Shown one piece after another: positions 51,428-59,881 of a stretch of DNA of 64,000 nt. The notes beneath the pieces are model-generated. The model did not search any database, was not told where the DNA came from, and saw only the letters and a list, made by a program, of their open reading frames with translations. The stretch covers positions 1 through 64,000 of the forward strand of contig JAFPYI010000009.1 of assembly GCA_017412245.1 (NCBI GenBank), written 5' to 3'. The stretch is from Paludibacteraceae bacterium. Lineage in GTDB: Bacteria; Bacteroidota; Bacteroidia; Bacteroidales; Paludibacteraceae. The position numbers were made by a program, and so were the translations under genes. Every line of letters begins with the position of its first letter. Position 1 is the first letter of the stretch.

Positions 51428-52815
51428 CCTATTTGCTAAATATTGCTTTTGCTATTGCATCTATATTCCTCTTCTTGAATGCGCCGGGAGTGTATGACTA
51501 CGATTATTGTGTGCTGTTGATGAGTCTCTTCATCGCGCAAAACGTATTATACTTCGCTACCAACAAACGCAAACACTGGTTAGGCTTTGAATTCTTTTTT
51601 GCCATCTCGTTCTTCTTGGTTAATTTCGTCTATCCGGTCTTTTATGCTCCCACGGAACGAATCTATTGGTCGTTCTTTAGTTACACTTTCCCGGACGATG
51701 CAGTCACGCGTTGTACGGCGCTTGCATATTTCGGATATGCGTGGTTTATGCTGGGCGCAACAAGAATCCTGCAACTCAATAGAGAAGAACCTTCAGAACC
51801 GACATTTACTATCACCATGAAGGAATATCTCTGGTTCTTTGGAATCACTATTATTGCATGGTTACTGTATGTCGCTACAGGAGGACTGACCGCTTTGCAA
51901 CAAGCTTATTCCGGAGGCGCCAGTTTACGAGCAGTAGGCATTTATAGCTATTTTGGCAATATTTTTAGTATTGGTTGTTACCTAATGGCTATTTTCTTGT
52001 TTAGATTGCCTAAACAACGCTGGTGGTTCTATCTGTTGGTCGTGCTCACCTTCATGTTGCTCTTGCTCTCTACGGGAAGTCGACAAATGACTGTTGCGCT
52101 TACGCTGATTCTCATTACAGGCTTTAGCATGTATGTTTACCATCTCAAATGGTGGCAAGTGTTGATTCTTGTCGCAGGAGGATCCATCACCTTGTTCCTT
52201 GTGATGTCTCTTCGCCAAGAAGGACTGGAGGGAGCATGGCAAAATAAATTAGCACACCTTAAAATTGAAGAATTCTGGGATATTTTCGAGGACTTGATTG
52301 TTAATGACTTGAATCTCTTCGTCTTGTACGATTATGCCTGCTATCATGAACCGACTTGGTTCCAAGGAATGTTATTGGATATCAGTTCCCCGATTCCGGG
52401 TTTGGCAAATTATATCATTGCCAACTCTGATGTTCCGCCGCAAATGTTACATGGCGGAGATTTACCGACATATCTTATTCTTGGTCCTGAGTCGGAATGG
52501 GGAACCGGCACAAATATGGTAGGTGAAGCTTATCGCTCATTCGGACTCATCGGAACAGCTATTGCAATGTTCCTAATTGGTTTATGGGTAAAAGAAAGTT
52601 ATTATCGTGCAAAAGATAATGTGTATTGGTATTTGATGTATTTCCTGTTGGTCGGCCATGCACTTATTTATCCGCGTGCTCCGTTATTGTTCGACCCGCG
52701 TTTGGTTACTTGGAGTCTGTTATTGCTGCTTATCGTAATAACAATCACTCAGCATACACCACAAATAATCAACTGGCTAAATTCGCTCTTCAAAAGAAAG
52801 GAGGTCACGCAATGA
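51421..52815 (+). CDS. Wzy-like oligosaccharide repeat-unit polymerase
   Basis: 464 residues from ATG 51421, about 12 membrane helices with a large loop in the later half (about 260-345). This profile, with the STGSRQMTVAL segment and a loop rich in aromatic and charged residues, fits O-antigen polymerases, which join repeat units on the outer face of the inner membrane. Sequence conservation in this family is low, so the call rests on topology and gene neighbourhood. It overlaps both neighbours by a few bases. A flippase (Wzx) gene is not in this cluster. Confidence 0.75.
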   Translation: MLTYLLNIAFAIASIFLFLNAPGVYDYDYCVLLMSLFIAQNVLYFATNKRKHWLGFEFFFAISFFLVNFVYPVFYAPTERIYWSFFSYTFPDDAVTRCTALAYFGYAWFMLGATRILQLNREEPSEPTFTITMKEYLWFFGITIIAWLLYVATGGLTALQQAYSGGASLRAVGIYSYFGNIFSIGCYLMAIFLFRLPKQRWWFYLLVVLTFMLLLLSTGSRQMTVALTLILITGFSMYVYHLKWWQVLILVAGGSITLFLVMSLRQEGLEGAWQNKLAHLKIEEFWDIFEDLIVNDLNLFVLYDYACYHEPTWFQGMLLDISSPIPGLANYIIANSDVPPQMLHGGDLPTYLILGPESEWGTGTNMVGEAYRSFGLIGTAIAMFLIGLWVKESYYRAKDNVYWYLMYFLLVGHALIYPRAPLLFDPRLVTWSLLLLLIVITITQHTPQIINWLNSLFKRKEVTQ

Positions 52816-53966
52816 AAATCCTTTATTGCATACCACACCTCTATAATTCCGGAGGAATGGAACGTGTGCTGACACAGAAAGTAAATTGGTTGGCAACCCA
52901 CACAGACTATTCCATCACGATTGCTACAACCGAAAGCGTTCCGACAGGAGAGAGAATCGCTTACTTTCCGTTGGATAAAAAAGTGGATGTAATGTCATTT
53001 TCTCTCGATTTCAACGAAGATTTTCGCAAACCTCTCCTTGCCAAATGGTGGGGACATATGAAACGCATGCACGCGTACAAAGTAGCACTTACCAATTATA
53101 TTAAGCAACATAAAATAGATCTTTGCATCTCTTTAGGAGGAAAAGAAATTGCCTTCCTACATACTCTACCTTGCCGCACCATGGTAGAATTCCATTTTGC
53201 CAAAGACCAACGCGAACAATTACTCAATACCACGCATTCAAGTTACTTTTGGCGATTGTTAGGGAAAATACGCACCTTGCAATTAGTACGCGCCGTGAAA
53301 CCATTGTCAAAAGTTATTGTGCTTACCGAAGCAGACAAAAAGGACTGGCAAAAAGCAGGATGTAATAATGTTATTACCATTCCTAATCCGTGCAGTTTAG
53401 ACGGACAAAAATTGCACTCCCAAGCAAAGGAAGAGAACATCGTTTTAGCTGTCGGCAGATTGCATAAACAGAAAGGCTTTGATCTCTTGTTGCAAGCATG
53501 GAGACCTATTGAAGAATTACACCCGGACTGGCATTTGCGGATTGTGGGAGAAGGAGAAGAACGAACCCATTTGGAGAAACAGATACAGGATCTCAAACTG
53601 CAAAAAGTTGTTTTGGCAGGGAATGTAAAAACTATGGCCGATGAATATACAAAGGCTTCGTTGTTTGTTCTCTCCTCTCGTTACGAAGGTTTGCCTTTAG
53701 TGGTTATTGAGGCACTGTGGAGTGGTCTGCCATGCGTGGCTTTCGATTGTCCGCAAGGAACAAAAGAACTGCTGCAAAATGAACAAGGATGGATTGTTCC
53801 TAATGGCAATGTGGAAAAATTATCAGAGCAAATCATGTACACAATGACACATCCGGACGAAGCACTCCAACGCGCAGATAAAGCACAAAAATATGCCCGT
53901 GCCACATATAGCGAATCCGCCATCATGCCACAATGGGTACAAATCATTGAAGAAGAAGTATCATGA
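52812..53966 (+). CDS. Glycosyltransferase family 4
   Basis: 384 residues from ATG 52812 (ATGA overlap with the polymerase stop). A GT-B enzyme: N-terminal ILYCIPHLYNSGGMERVLTQKVNWLA and C-terminal ILAVGRLHKQKGFDLLLQAW-like and SLFVLSSRYEGLPLVVIEALWSGLPCVAFDCPQGTKELL segments with the donor-binding glutamates. It acts in the cytoplasm on the lipid-linked repeat unit. The sugar donor cannot be told. Confidence 0.9.
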   Translation: MKILYCIPHLYNSGGMERVLTQKVNWLATHTDYSITIATTESVPTGERIAYFPLDKKVDVMSFSLDFNEDFRKPLLAKWWGHMKRMHAYKVALTNYIKQHKIDLCISLGGKEIAFLHTLPCRTMVEFHFAKDQREQLLNTTHSSYFWRLLGKIRTLQLVRAVKPLSKVIVLTEADKKDWQKAGCNNVITIPNPCSLDGQKLHSQAKEENIVLAVGRLHKQKGFDLLLQAWRPIEELHPDWHLRIVGEGEERTHLEKQIQDLKLQKVVLAGNVKTMADEYTKASLFVLSSRYEGLPLVVIEALWSGLPCVAFDCPQGTKELLQNEQGWIVPNGNVEKLSEQIMYTMTHPDEALQRADKAQKYARATYSESAIMPQWVQIIEEEVS

Positions 53967-55096
53967 TAAAAGTAGTACATACCGTCAATGCATTTACTGC
54001 TACATCCGGAGGCACATCAACTTGTGTTTATGATTTGCTGTCTGCTATCAACACGCGCGATGATGTGCATGCAGATATCATTGTTACAAAACCTGATAAA
54101 AAACTTATGGGGTATGGCGAACCATGGATTTTGCCGGTTGAGTATGATGAGAAAACGCCTTTCGGCATCTCCGCTAACCTTCGAGATGCTTTACAACAAA
54201 CAAATGCAGATATCTACCATACCAATGGTCTTTGGCGCTATTGCAACCATTTAACGGCAACTATTGCACGTCAAAAAAACAAACCATTTGTCTTCACACC
54301 TCACGGAATGCTATATCCACAGGCATTAGCCATTTCTAAATGGAAGAAACAATTGCTGCGGTGGACTATTTTTGATAAGGATATTCGAGGTGCAGCCTGT
54401 ATTCATGTGACATGCGAAAAAGAGATGGAATATATACGTGCCTTAGGATTTTCTAATCCTGTTGCCATTATTGGGAATCCGGTTCCCGAAATCGATATAA
54501 AACATACCAATCGTTCTGAAAAGGTGACCTTCGGATATTTAGGTCGTCTGCATCCTCGCAAAAAAGTAGAACGACTCATAGATGCCTTTGCCAACTTAAC
54601 GGAGGAAGAAAGAAATCAATGCGAATTGGTCATTATCGGCAGCGGAGAACACGATTACGAAATGTCCTTGCAAAGCAAGGTTTCGCAATTGAAAATACAA
54701 AACATTCGCTTCCTCGGGTTTGTAGAAGGTGAAGAAAAACTAAAACAATTAGCCCGTCTTTCTGCATTATTCGTGCCAAGTGATTATGAGAACTTCGGAA
54801 TGATTATCTCAGAGGCTTTAAGTTGCGGAACACCTGTTTGGGCAAGCACCGGTACTCCATGGAAACTTCTTAACGAATGTAAATGCGGTTGGTGGCAAGA
54901 ACCAAATGTGGAAAATATTATTGAAACCATGCGGGAAATACTAACAATGGGTCCTAAAAAGCTCGATGAAATGGGAGAATTTGGACGCAAAGTAGTGCAA
55001 GAACATTTTGCTGCTCAAGTGGTAGCACAACAAATGTCAGAATTATATAAATGGATATTAACAAAACAATCAAAACCATCTTTTGTATATGAGTAG
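53963..55096 (+). CDS. Glycosyltransferase family 4
   Basis: 377 residues. GT-B fold: IKVVHTVNAFTATSGGTSTCVYDLLSAI at the N-terminus, FVFTPHGMLYPQALAISKWKKQLLRW in the acceptor domain, and FGYLGRLHPRKKVERLIDAF and ALFVPSDYENFGMIISEALSCGTPVWAS at the donor site. It starts in an ATGA overlap with the previous gene. The PHGMLYP segment recalls enzymes of exopolysaccharide assembly. Confidence 0.9.
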   Translation: MIKVVHTVNAFTATSGGTSTCVYDLLSAINTRDDVHADIIVTKPDKKLMGYGEPWILPVEYDEKTPFGISANLRDALQQTNADIYHTNGLWRYCNHLTATIARQKNKPFVFTPHGMLYPQALAISKWKKQLLRWTIFDKDIRGAACIHVTCEKEMEYIRALGFSNPVAIIGNPVPEIDIKHTNRSEKVTFGYLGRLHPRKKVERLIDAFANLTEEERNQCELVIIGSGEHDYEMSLQSKVSQLKIQNIRFLGFVEGEEKLKQLARLSALFVPSDYENFGMIISEALSCGTPVWASTGTPWKLLNECKCGWWQEPNVENIIETMREILTMGPKKLDEMGEFGRKVVQEHFAAQVVAQQMSELYKWILTKQSKPSFVYE

Positions 55097-55631
55097 TCGT
55101 GATTTGTCAAAATACAACCCTTCTATCTATCACCCCGGGAAAAATGCTATAGTACGCGGGTTATGGTATTTCACAAATGCATTCATCTTCAACAATGCTT
55201 GGTGGCCATATTACGGATTGAAACGTGCATTACTGCGTTGTTTTGGAGCGAAAATAGGTAGAGGAGTTGTTATAAAACCTTCTGTAAATATCAAATACCC
55301 CTGGCATTTGTCTATTGGAGATTACTCATGGATAGGAGAAAACGTATGGATAGACAACCTTGATGATATTACAATCGGTGCTAATTGTTGCATTAGTCAA
55401 GGAGCATTATTGCTTTGCGGTAATCATGATTACACCAAAGAAACTTTTGACTTAAAGACAGCTTCCATACAAATCAAAGACGGAGCATGGATTGGAGCGA
55501 AAGCAATAGTATGTCCCGGTGTAACAATAGAAGAAGATGCTGTTCTAACTGTCAACTCCGTAGCTTCTAAAAACATACCGGCACATAGCGTTTGGCAAGG
55601 CAATCCTGTAGTGGAAAAGAGAAAAATCTAA
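55089..55631 (+). CDS. WcaF-like hexapeptide-repeat acetyltransferase
   Basis: 180 residues from ATG 55089, 8 bases inside the previous gene. The N-terminal segment KYNPSIYHPGKNAIVRGLWYFTNAFIFNN and the left-handed beta-helix repeats (IGRGVVIKPSVNIKYPWHLSIGDYSWIGENVWIDN, ITIGANCCISQGALLLCGNHDY) match the colanic-acid type O-acetyltransferases. The catalytic histidine is in CGNHDYT. With the membrane acyltransferase at 49322 this is a second acylating enzyme for the same glycan. The TTG start at 55083 is less likely. Confidence 0.9.
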   Translation: MSSRDLSKYNPSIYHPGKNAIVRGLWYFTNAFIFNNAWWPYYGLKRALLRCFGAKIGRGVVIKPSVNIKYPWHLSIGDYSWIGENVWIDNLDDITIGANCCISQGALLLCGNHDYTKETFDLKTASIQIKDGAWIGAKAIVCPGVTIEEDAVLTVNSVASKNIPAHSVWQGNPVVEKRKI

Positions 55632-55635
55632 TAAC

Positions 55636-56382
55636 ATGAAAATATCTATTATAACCATAACATATAATAGTGCCAAGACTTTGCAGCGAGCGTTGGACAG
55701 CATACAAAGTCAGACATACAAAGATATCGAGCATATTATTGTTGATGGCGCTTCTACGGATGGCACAAAAGAAATCATTGAGACGTATGCTGCTAAGCAT
55801 CCAAACGTACAATGGATTTCCGAACCTGATGAAGGAATCTATAATGCTCTGAACAAAGGAATTCGATTGGCAAAAGGCGATGTGATCGGTTTCTTACACT
55901 CCGATGATGTATTAAAAAGTGCCGATTCCATCGAACATATTGCAAATGCATTTGAAGATAAAGACATTGATCTTGTGTATGGCGATTTGCAGTATTGCAA
56001 AGGAAATAAAATCGTTCGCCGTTGGAAGAGCAATGCATTCAATCCTCGTGCACTTAAATACGGATGGATGCCTCCTCATCCTACCGTCTATTGCAGAAAA
56101 AAAGTGTATGATACGGTAGGTCTATACGACGAGTGGTTCCGAATTGCAGCAGACTACGATATGATACTTCGAATCTTCAGTGCTGGATTCAAATCTGCTT
56201 ATCTTCCGGAAGTTTTAGTTTCGATGGAGATTGGCGGAGCAAGCAATAAAAACGCGATAGCACGACTATCAAAAACACAAGAAGATTATATCGTACTCAA
56301 GAAAAATCATATCGGAGCAGGGTATCTGACTGTCATCTGTAAACAATTGCGCAAAGTAAAACAATTCATTCGTCAATGCTAA
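55636..56382 (+). CDS. Glycosyltransferase family 2
   Basis: 248 residues. GT-A start KISIITITYNSAKTLQRALDSIQSQTYKDIEHIIVDGASTDGTKEI and the acceptor-side DIDLVYGDLQY and PHPTVYCRKKVYDTVGLYDEWFRIAADYDMILRIF segments match the colanic-acid type WcaA/WcaE group. It is preceded by 4 bases after the acetyltransferase and overlaps the next gene by 7 bases. Confidence 0.9.
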   Translation: MKISIITITYNSAKTLQRALDSIQSQTYKDIEHIIVDGASTDGTKEIIETYAAKHPNVQWISEPDEGIYNALNKGIRLAKGDVIGFLHSDDVLKSADSIEHIANAFEDKDIDLVYGDLQYCKGNKIVRRWKSNAFNPRALKYGWMPPHPTVYCRKKVYDTVGLYDEWFRIAADYDMILRIFSAGFKSAYLPEVLVSMEIGGASNKNAIARLSKTQEDYIVLKKNHIGAGYLTVICKQLRKVKQFIRQC

Positions 56383-57182
56383 ATATCTCTATCGTTCTAT
56401 ATAATCCTCGATGGGAAGAAGAACTGTTGCCTTTATTGCAAGAGTTAGTTAAGTGTGAGCGATTAAGAAAAATTTATCTCATTGACAACAGTCCTGTCAA
56501 ATGCGAAAAAGTTCCGTTCAAATCGGAGAAAGTTCGCTATATGCACATGGATTCCAATCTCGGCTACGGACGTGCACATAATATAGCTTTGCGAGAGAGT
56601 GCATATTGGTTAACGGAATATCATTTAGTGATGAATAGCGATATTCAAGTTCATGCAGCAGATATTGACGCTATGCATGACTGGATGGCACAAAATCCGT
56701 TAGTAGGACTTCTAATGCCGAAATTAGTAAAGCCTAACGGCGAGCAACAATATGCCGCAAAACGATTACCTACTCCGTTTGATGTGTTTGGCAGACGATT
56801 CTTGCCTAAATGGCTTATGGCGCGTAGAAACAAACGCTATGAGTTGCGTGATTTGGATTTGTCACGTCCTATTAATGCTCCGTATTTGGAAGGCAGTTTT
56901 ATGTTCCTACGTACAACAGTTGCCGTAGAAGCCGGATTATTTGACGAACGGTATTTTATGTATCCGGAAGATATTGATTTGACACGAACCATTCATCGTA
57001 ACTGGTTAACACTCTATTATCCGGAATGGACGGTTGTTCATGTTCACGAACAAGCGTCGTACAAAAACAGACACATGCTTTGGATTCACGTCCAAAACAT
57101 GTGCCGTTATTTCAACAAATGGGGTTGGTTATTCGACAAAGAGAGACGAATCTTCAACCGCGAACCATTTTTCAAACACTAA
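56376..57182 (+). CDS. Glycosyltransferase family 2 (rhamnosyltransferase-like)
   Basis: 268 residues. ISIVLYNPRWEEELLPLL, VMNSDIQVHAADIDAMHDWM and YLEGSFMFLRTTVAVEAGLFDERYFMYPEDIDLTRTIHR are typical of the GT2 branch that includes rhamnosyltransferases; the ED-motif PEDIDLT is the catalytic base region. The presence of rfbA elsewhere in the window would allow a dTDP-sugar donor (inference). It is the last gene of the cluster and is followed by an 11-base repeat array. Confidence 0.87.
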   Translation: MLNISIVLYNPRWEEELLPLLQELVKCERLRKIYLIDNSPVKCEKVPFKSEKVRYMHMDSNLGYGRAHNIALRESAYWLTEYHLVMNSDIQVHAADIDAMHDWMAQNPLVGLLMPKLVKPNGEQQYAAKRLPTPFDVFGRRFLPKWLMARRNKRYELRDLDLSRPINAPYLEGSFMFLRTTVAVEAGLFDERYFMYPEDIDLTRTIHRNWLTLYYPEWTVVHVHEQASYKNRHMLWIHVQNMCRYFNKWGWLFDKERRIFNREPFFKH

Positions 57183-57189
57183 AACGAGG

Positions 57190-57222
57190 TTTTAACCTAC
57201 TTTTAACCTACTTTTATCGAGT
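57190..57222. repeat. 11-base tandem repeat array, locus D
   Basis: TTTTAACCTAC at 57190-57200 and again at 57201-57211, then a diverged TTTTATCGAGT (57212-57222). It starts 8 bases after the stop of the last glycosyltransferase gene. Confidence 0.75.
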
Positions 57223-57245
57223 AGTTTGAGTGGAAACACTCTTTT

Positions 57246-57761
57246 TTACTTCACTTCTGCGCCTTGTGCGTTGTAGGTCTTGCCGTTGCGCTCAATATAA
57301 AGCACTCCGTTGCGGAGTTCCTTCGTACATTGTACACCGGCATTTCGTACATCCTCTATGCCTTCGTGTACTTCGCGGAAGTAACCTGTAACCTGCAGAT
57401 CGCTCTTTACCGCATCAATGATGAAGCGCTCTTCCGTCTTTTCTTCTCCGTTGACGGTGATGTGGTCGAATTCCCATCCTTCAGCCGGTGTGGCCCAAAT
57501 CTCCACTTCGCCGCAGCCGAAATAGTTGGCAAGGCTCTCTTGCGGGCTGGTCATGGTTCTTTCGGTGCCGGTATTGGTCGTATATTTGAGTGAGACGGTA
57601 CCTTCCGTGCCCTCGGCGGTGCGCAGAATGAACTCGCGGTCCAAACCAACCGAAGCGGTGGTAATCTCAATATCGGAGTTGACAGGTACTTCAACGGTGT
57701 CGCAAACAGACTCATCATTGACGCAGGTGTATTGCTCCTCATATTCCAAGTTCCACACCAA
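57246..57761 (-). CDS. C-terminal part of the LRR surface protein, separated by a frameshift
   Basis: 171 residues from the first ATG; the reading frame itself extends right to the frameshift at 57786-57788. It continues the upstream protein: restoring two C residues on the minus strand joins LT to PDYDKECNWLVWNLEYEE in one frame. It contains beta-rich segments with paired acidic motifs and a final module (GIEDVRNAGVQCTKELRNGVLYIERNGKTYNAQGAEVK), which is shared with the gene at 59882. By itself it has no signal peptide, so it is a fragment rather than a gene of its own. Confidence 0.7.
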   Translation of the reverse strand: MVWNLEYEEQYTCVNDESVCDTVEVPVNSDIEITTASVGLDREFILRTAEGTEGTVSLKYTTNTGTERTMTSPQESLANYFGCGEVEIWATPAEGWEFDHITVNGEEKTEERFIIDAVKSDLQVTGYFREVHEGIEDVRNAGVQCTKELRNGVLYIERNGKTYNAQGAEVK

Positions 57762-59856
57762 CCAGTTGCACTCTTTGTCGTAATCGGGTGAGTATCAGTT
57801 TGGTGCCGCCAATCACAGCGTCCAGATCGACGCCTTCTGTGAGACACTTGACTGTTTCGCCCAGAGTCACTTTGTAGGTGGGCAGTTTTTTGCAAGGCAC
57901 CTTAATGGTAACGCTATTATTCGGCATGATAAAGGTGTTGCTTTCCAGTGGCAGGTTTGAGAGTCCGAATGCATAGTATGCGGAGATTTCATATCCGTCC
58001 TTGGCAACCGCATTAATGGTGACAGGATCACCATATTTGACATTCCCTATTTCGTTTTTCTCTGCATCTATTGTAATGTCAACATATTCGAGTTTTAAAA
58101 TTACAATCTGATATGCATTGCGGTGGAGATAATATCCTTTTGCAACCACCTCGCTGGACTTGCCGTCCTTTATGGCAACGGCTTTGATGGTCAGTGTGGT
58201 CTCCTCGTTCTCTTTGGTTACATTGACGTGAATGGGTTCTGTGAAGAGTGTGCCGTTCGTAGCGGAGGGTTCGGAGCCGTCAAGCGTGTAATAGATGTCC
58301 GCGTCGCTTTCTGCAGTGAGTGTTACGTCCTCAAAGTTATTAATCCAAGCCTGCTCTCTACTGAACGTCGGTGCAGCCAACATGTTCGCATCGGCATCGG
58401 TGGTGAAAGTAATATACATCGTAAACGTACTCGGAGAGGAACTGCCTACAAGCTGCGCATCCTCGCCGTTAATGAGTGCCGAATTGATTTGAGCGGCTTT
58501 TTCAGAAGCGGAACCGACAGGGAATCTATACGAAGAATATTTTGTAGCCAGGGTAACTCTCAATTGATAAGTAGTGGAGGGCTGCAGTTTCTCCGTAGGG
58601 ATGGCACTGCCGCTTTCCGTATAGAGCTTGACATCCCCCAATTTGTAGTGCGCCCAGGAAGGAATAGTAGCCGTACGGGTGCTATCCACTTTCTCGCCCA
58701 CTTTCGGGATATTGACACCCGAAACCTCTATGTCTCTAATCAGCGGCGAATACACAAACGTCAGTTTGCCGGAGCCCAATGGGATTTTTTCGGTGCTGTG
58801 GTATTTCTGCCCATCGTATTCATAGTAGCCAAAGGGAACAGTTTGCCTTATTATCCACTCATTATATGCGTTTTGGAATTTGAAAGTCAGGTTCTCTACA
58901 TAATCGGCATTCACGCTGAACCACGGTTCGTTACAAGTAGGTACGTGCGTGAAAGCAGGCTTGTACCAGAAGAGCGAATCTCCCTCCTGAATGTTCAACT
59001 CCGTGTCCTCTACTCTCCAGTCCAGTTCAGGAATCTCGTATGTGCCTTGTACGTCAAAGCGCTCGGTTTCTTTATCCAAATAGGCCTCCGTAAAGGAGTT
59101 TTCTTTCTCCGCATAGGATTCAAGATTGTCAACGGAAAGGTCGCCGCATTGGGCACTAATCACAAATTGGGTATTCTCAGCAGCCCAATCGTCAAAGACA
59201 TTGTAATCAATAGAAGAAATATTTTTAGGCAGGAGGACGATGTATCTAAGCACTCCGTTAAACGCATCCTTGCCCAAGTGTCTTGCCTTGGAAAGGTCCA
59301 ACACACTTTCATAGCACGCTGTGGAATTGAGTCCCCAACAACCTTTGAAAGCACCTTCAAAGGCATAGAAGCTCAATGACCTGTAATTCAAATTCTTCAG
59401 GCTTGTACATTCAGAGAAAGAGTACTCCTGAAAACGAATGGAGTTCTGGAATTCGATAGTGAGCGTCGTCAGTTTGGGGCATTTATAGAACGATCTGGGA
59501 CCAAAGACCAGTTCGTTTCCCACTCCACCGCCGAAAGTAACGGACTGCAGATTCGCGTGCTCAGCGAAAGCGCCTGTTGCTACGGAGTCCACCAAGTATG
59601 TATATTCGCCCAGGGTAAATTCACCCGGGACGGTGATGTCCGTGAGCTCATTCCACGCCTGAATCTGCTCCGCAGTAGCGCCGTCATAATTGACGGGGTT
59701 AATCACTTTGAGTTTGTAGGTGCCGAAGGAATTGAAATACACTTGGTAATACATAGTTCCGTCAGTCAGTTGTTCACCTTTTTGTGGTATGGCATTTGCC
59801 ATCGGGCTGATGAGCAGCATCGCTGCGCTCAGCAATGAGATAAAATACTTTTTCAT
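57739..59856 (-). CDS. Secreted BspA-like LRR protein with chitobiase-type domain (frameshifted)
   Basis: 705 residues as it stands. A signal peptide (MKKYFISLLSAAMLLISPMANA) leads to an N-terminal beta domain, then BspA-type leucine-rich repeats (about 95-235, e.g. VFGPRSFYKCPKLTTLTIEF). A chitobiase-like C-terminal domain follows (DADIYYTLDGSEPSATNGTLFTEPIHV). BspA-type repeats mediate host or matrix adhesion. The final 15 residues (RLRQRVQ onward) are out of frame: the correct continuation lies at 57246-57785. It starts 25 bases after the FISUMP-like gene and is in the same operon. Confidence 0.85.
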   Translation of the reverse strand: MKKYFISLLSAAMLLISPMANAIPQKGEQLTDGTMYYQVYFNSFGTYKLKVINPVNYDGATAEQIQAWNELTDITVPGEFTLGEYTYLVDSVATGAFAEHANLQSVTFGGGVGNELVFGPRSFYKCPKLTTLTIEFQNSIRFQEYSFSECTSLKNLNYRSLSFYAFEGAFKGCWGLNSTACYESVLDLSKARHLGKDAFNGVLRYIVLLPKNISSIDYNVFDDWAAENTQFVISAQCGDLSVDNLESYAEKENSFTEAYLDKETERFDVQGTYEIPELDWRVEDTELNIQEGDSLFWYKPAFTHVPTCNEPWFSVNADYVENLTFKFQNAYNEWIIRQTVPFGYYEYDGQKYHSTEKIPLGSGKLTFVYSPLIRDIEVSGVNIPKVGEKVDSTRTATIPSWAHYKLGDVKLYTESGSAIPTEKLQPSTTYQLRVTLATKYSSYRFPVGSASEKAAQINSALINGEDAQLVGSSSPSTFTMYITFTTDADANMLAAPTFSREQAWINNFEDVTLTAESDADIYYTLDGSEPSATNGTLFTEPIHVNVTKENEETTLTIKAVAIKDGKSSEVVAKGYYLHRNAYQIVILKLEYVDITIDAEKNEIGNVKYGDPVTINAVAKDGYEISAYYAFGLSNLPLESNTFIMPNNSVTIKVPCKKLPTYKVTLGETVKCLTEGVDLDAVIGGTKLILTRLRQRVQLVGVELGI

Positions 59857-59881
59857 ATTGCGTTGGATTGTTTGTTTTCTC

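Noticed and set aside
58123..59379. 418-codon plus-strand ORF opposite the LRR gene
   Set aside because: Antisense shadow; no family features, while the minus frame has signal peptide and LRRs.
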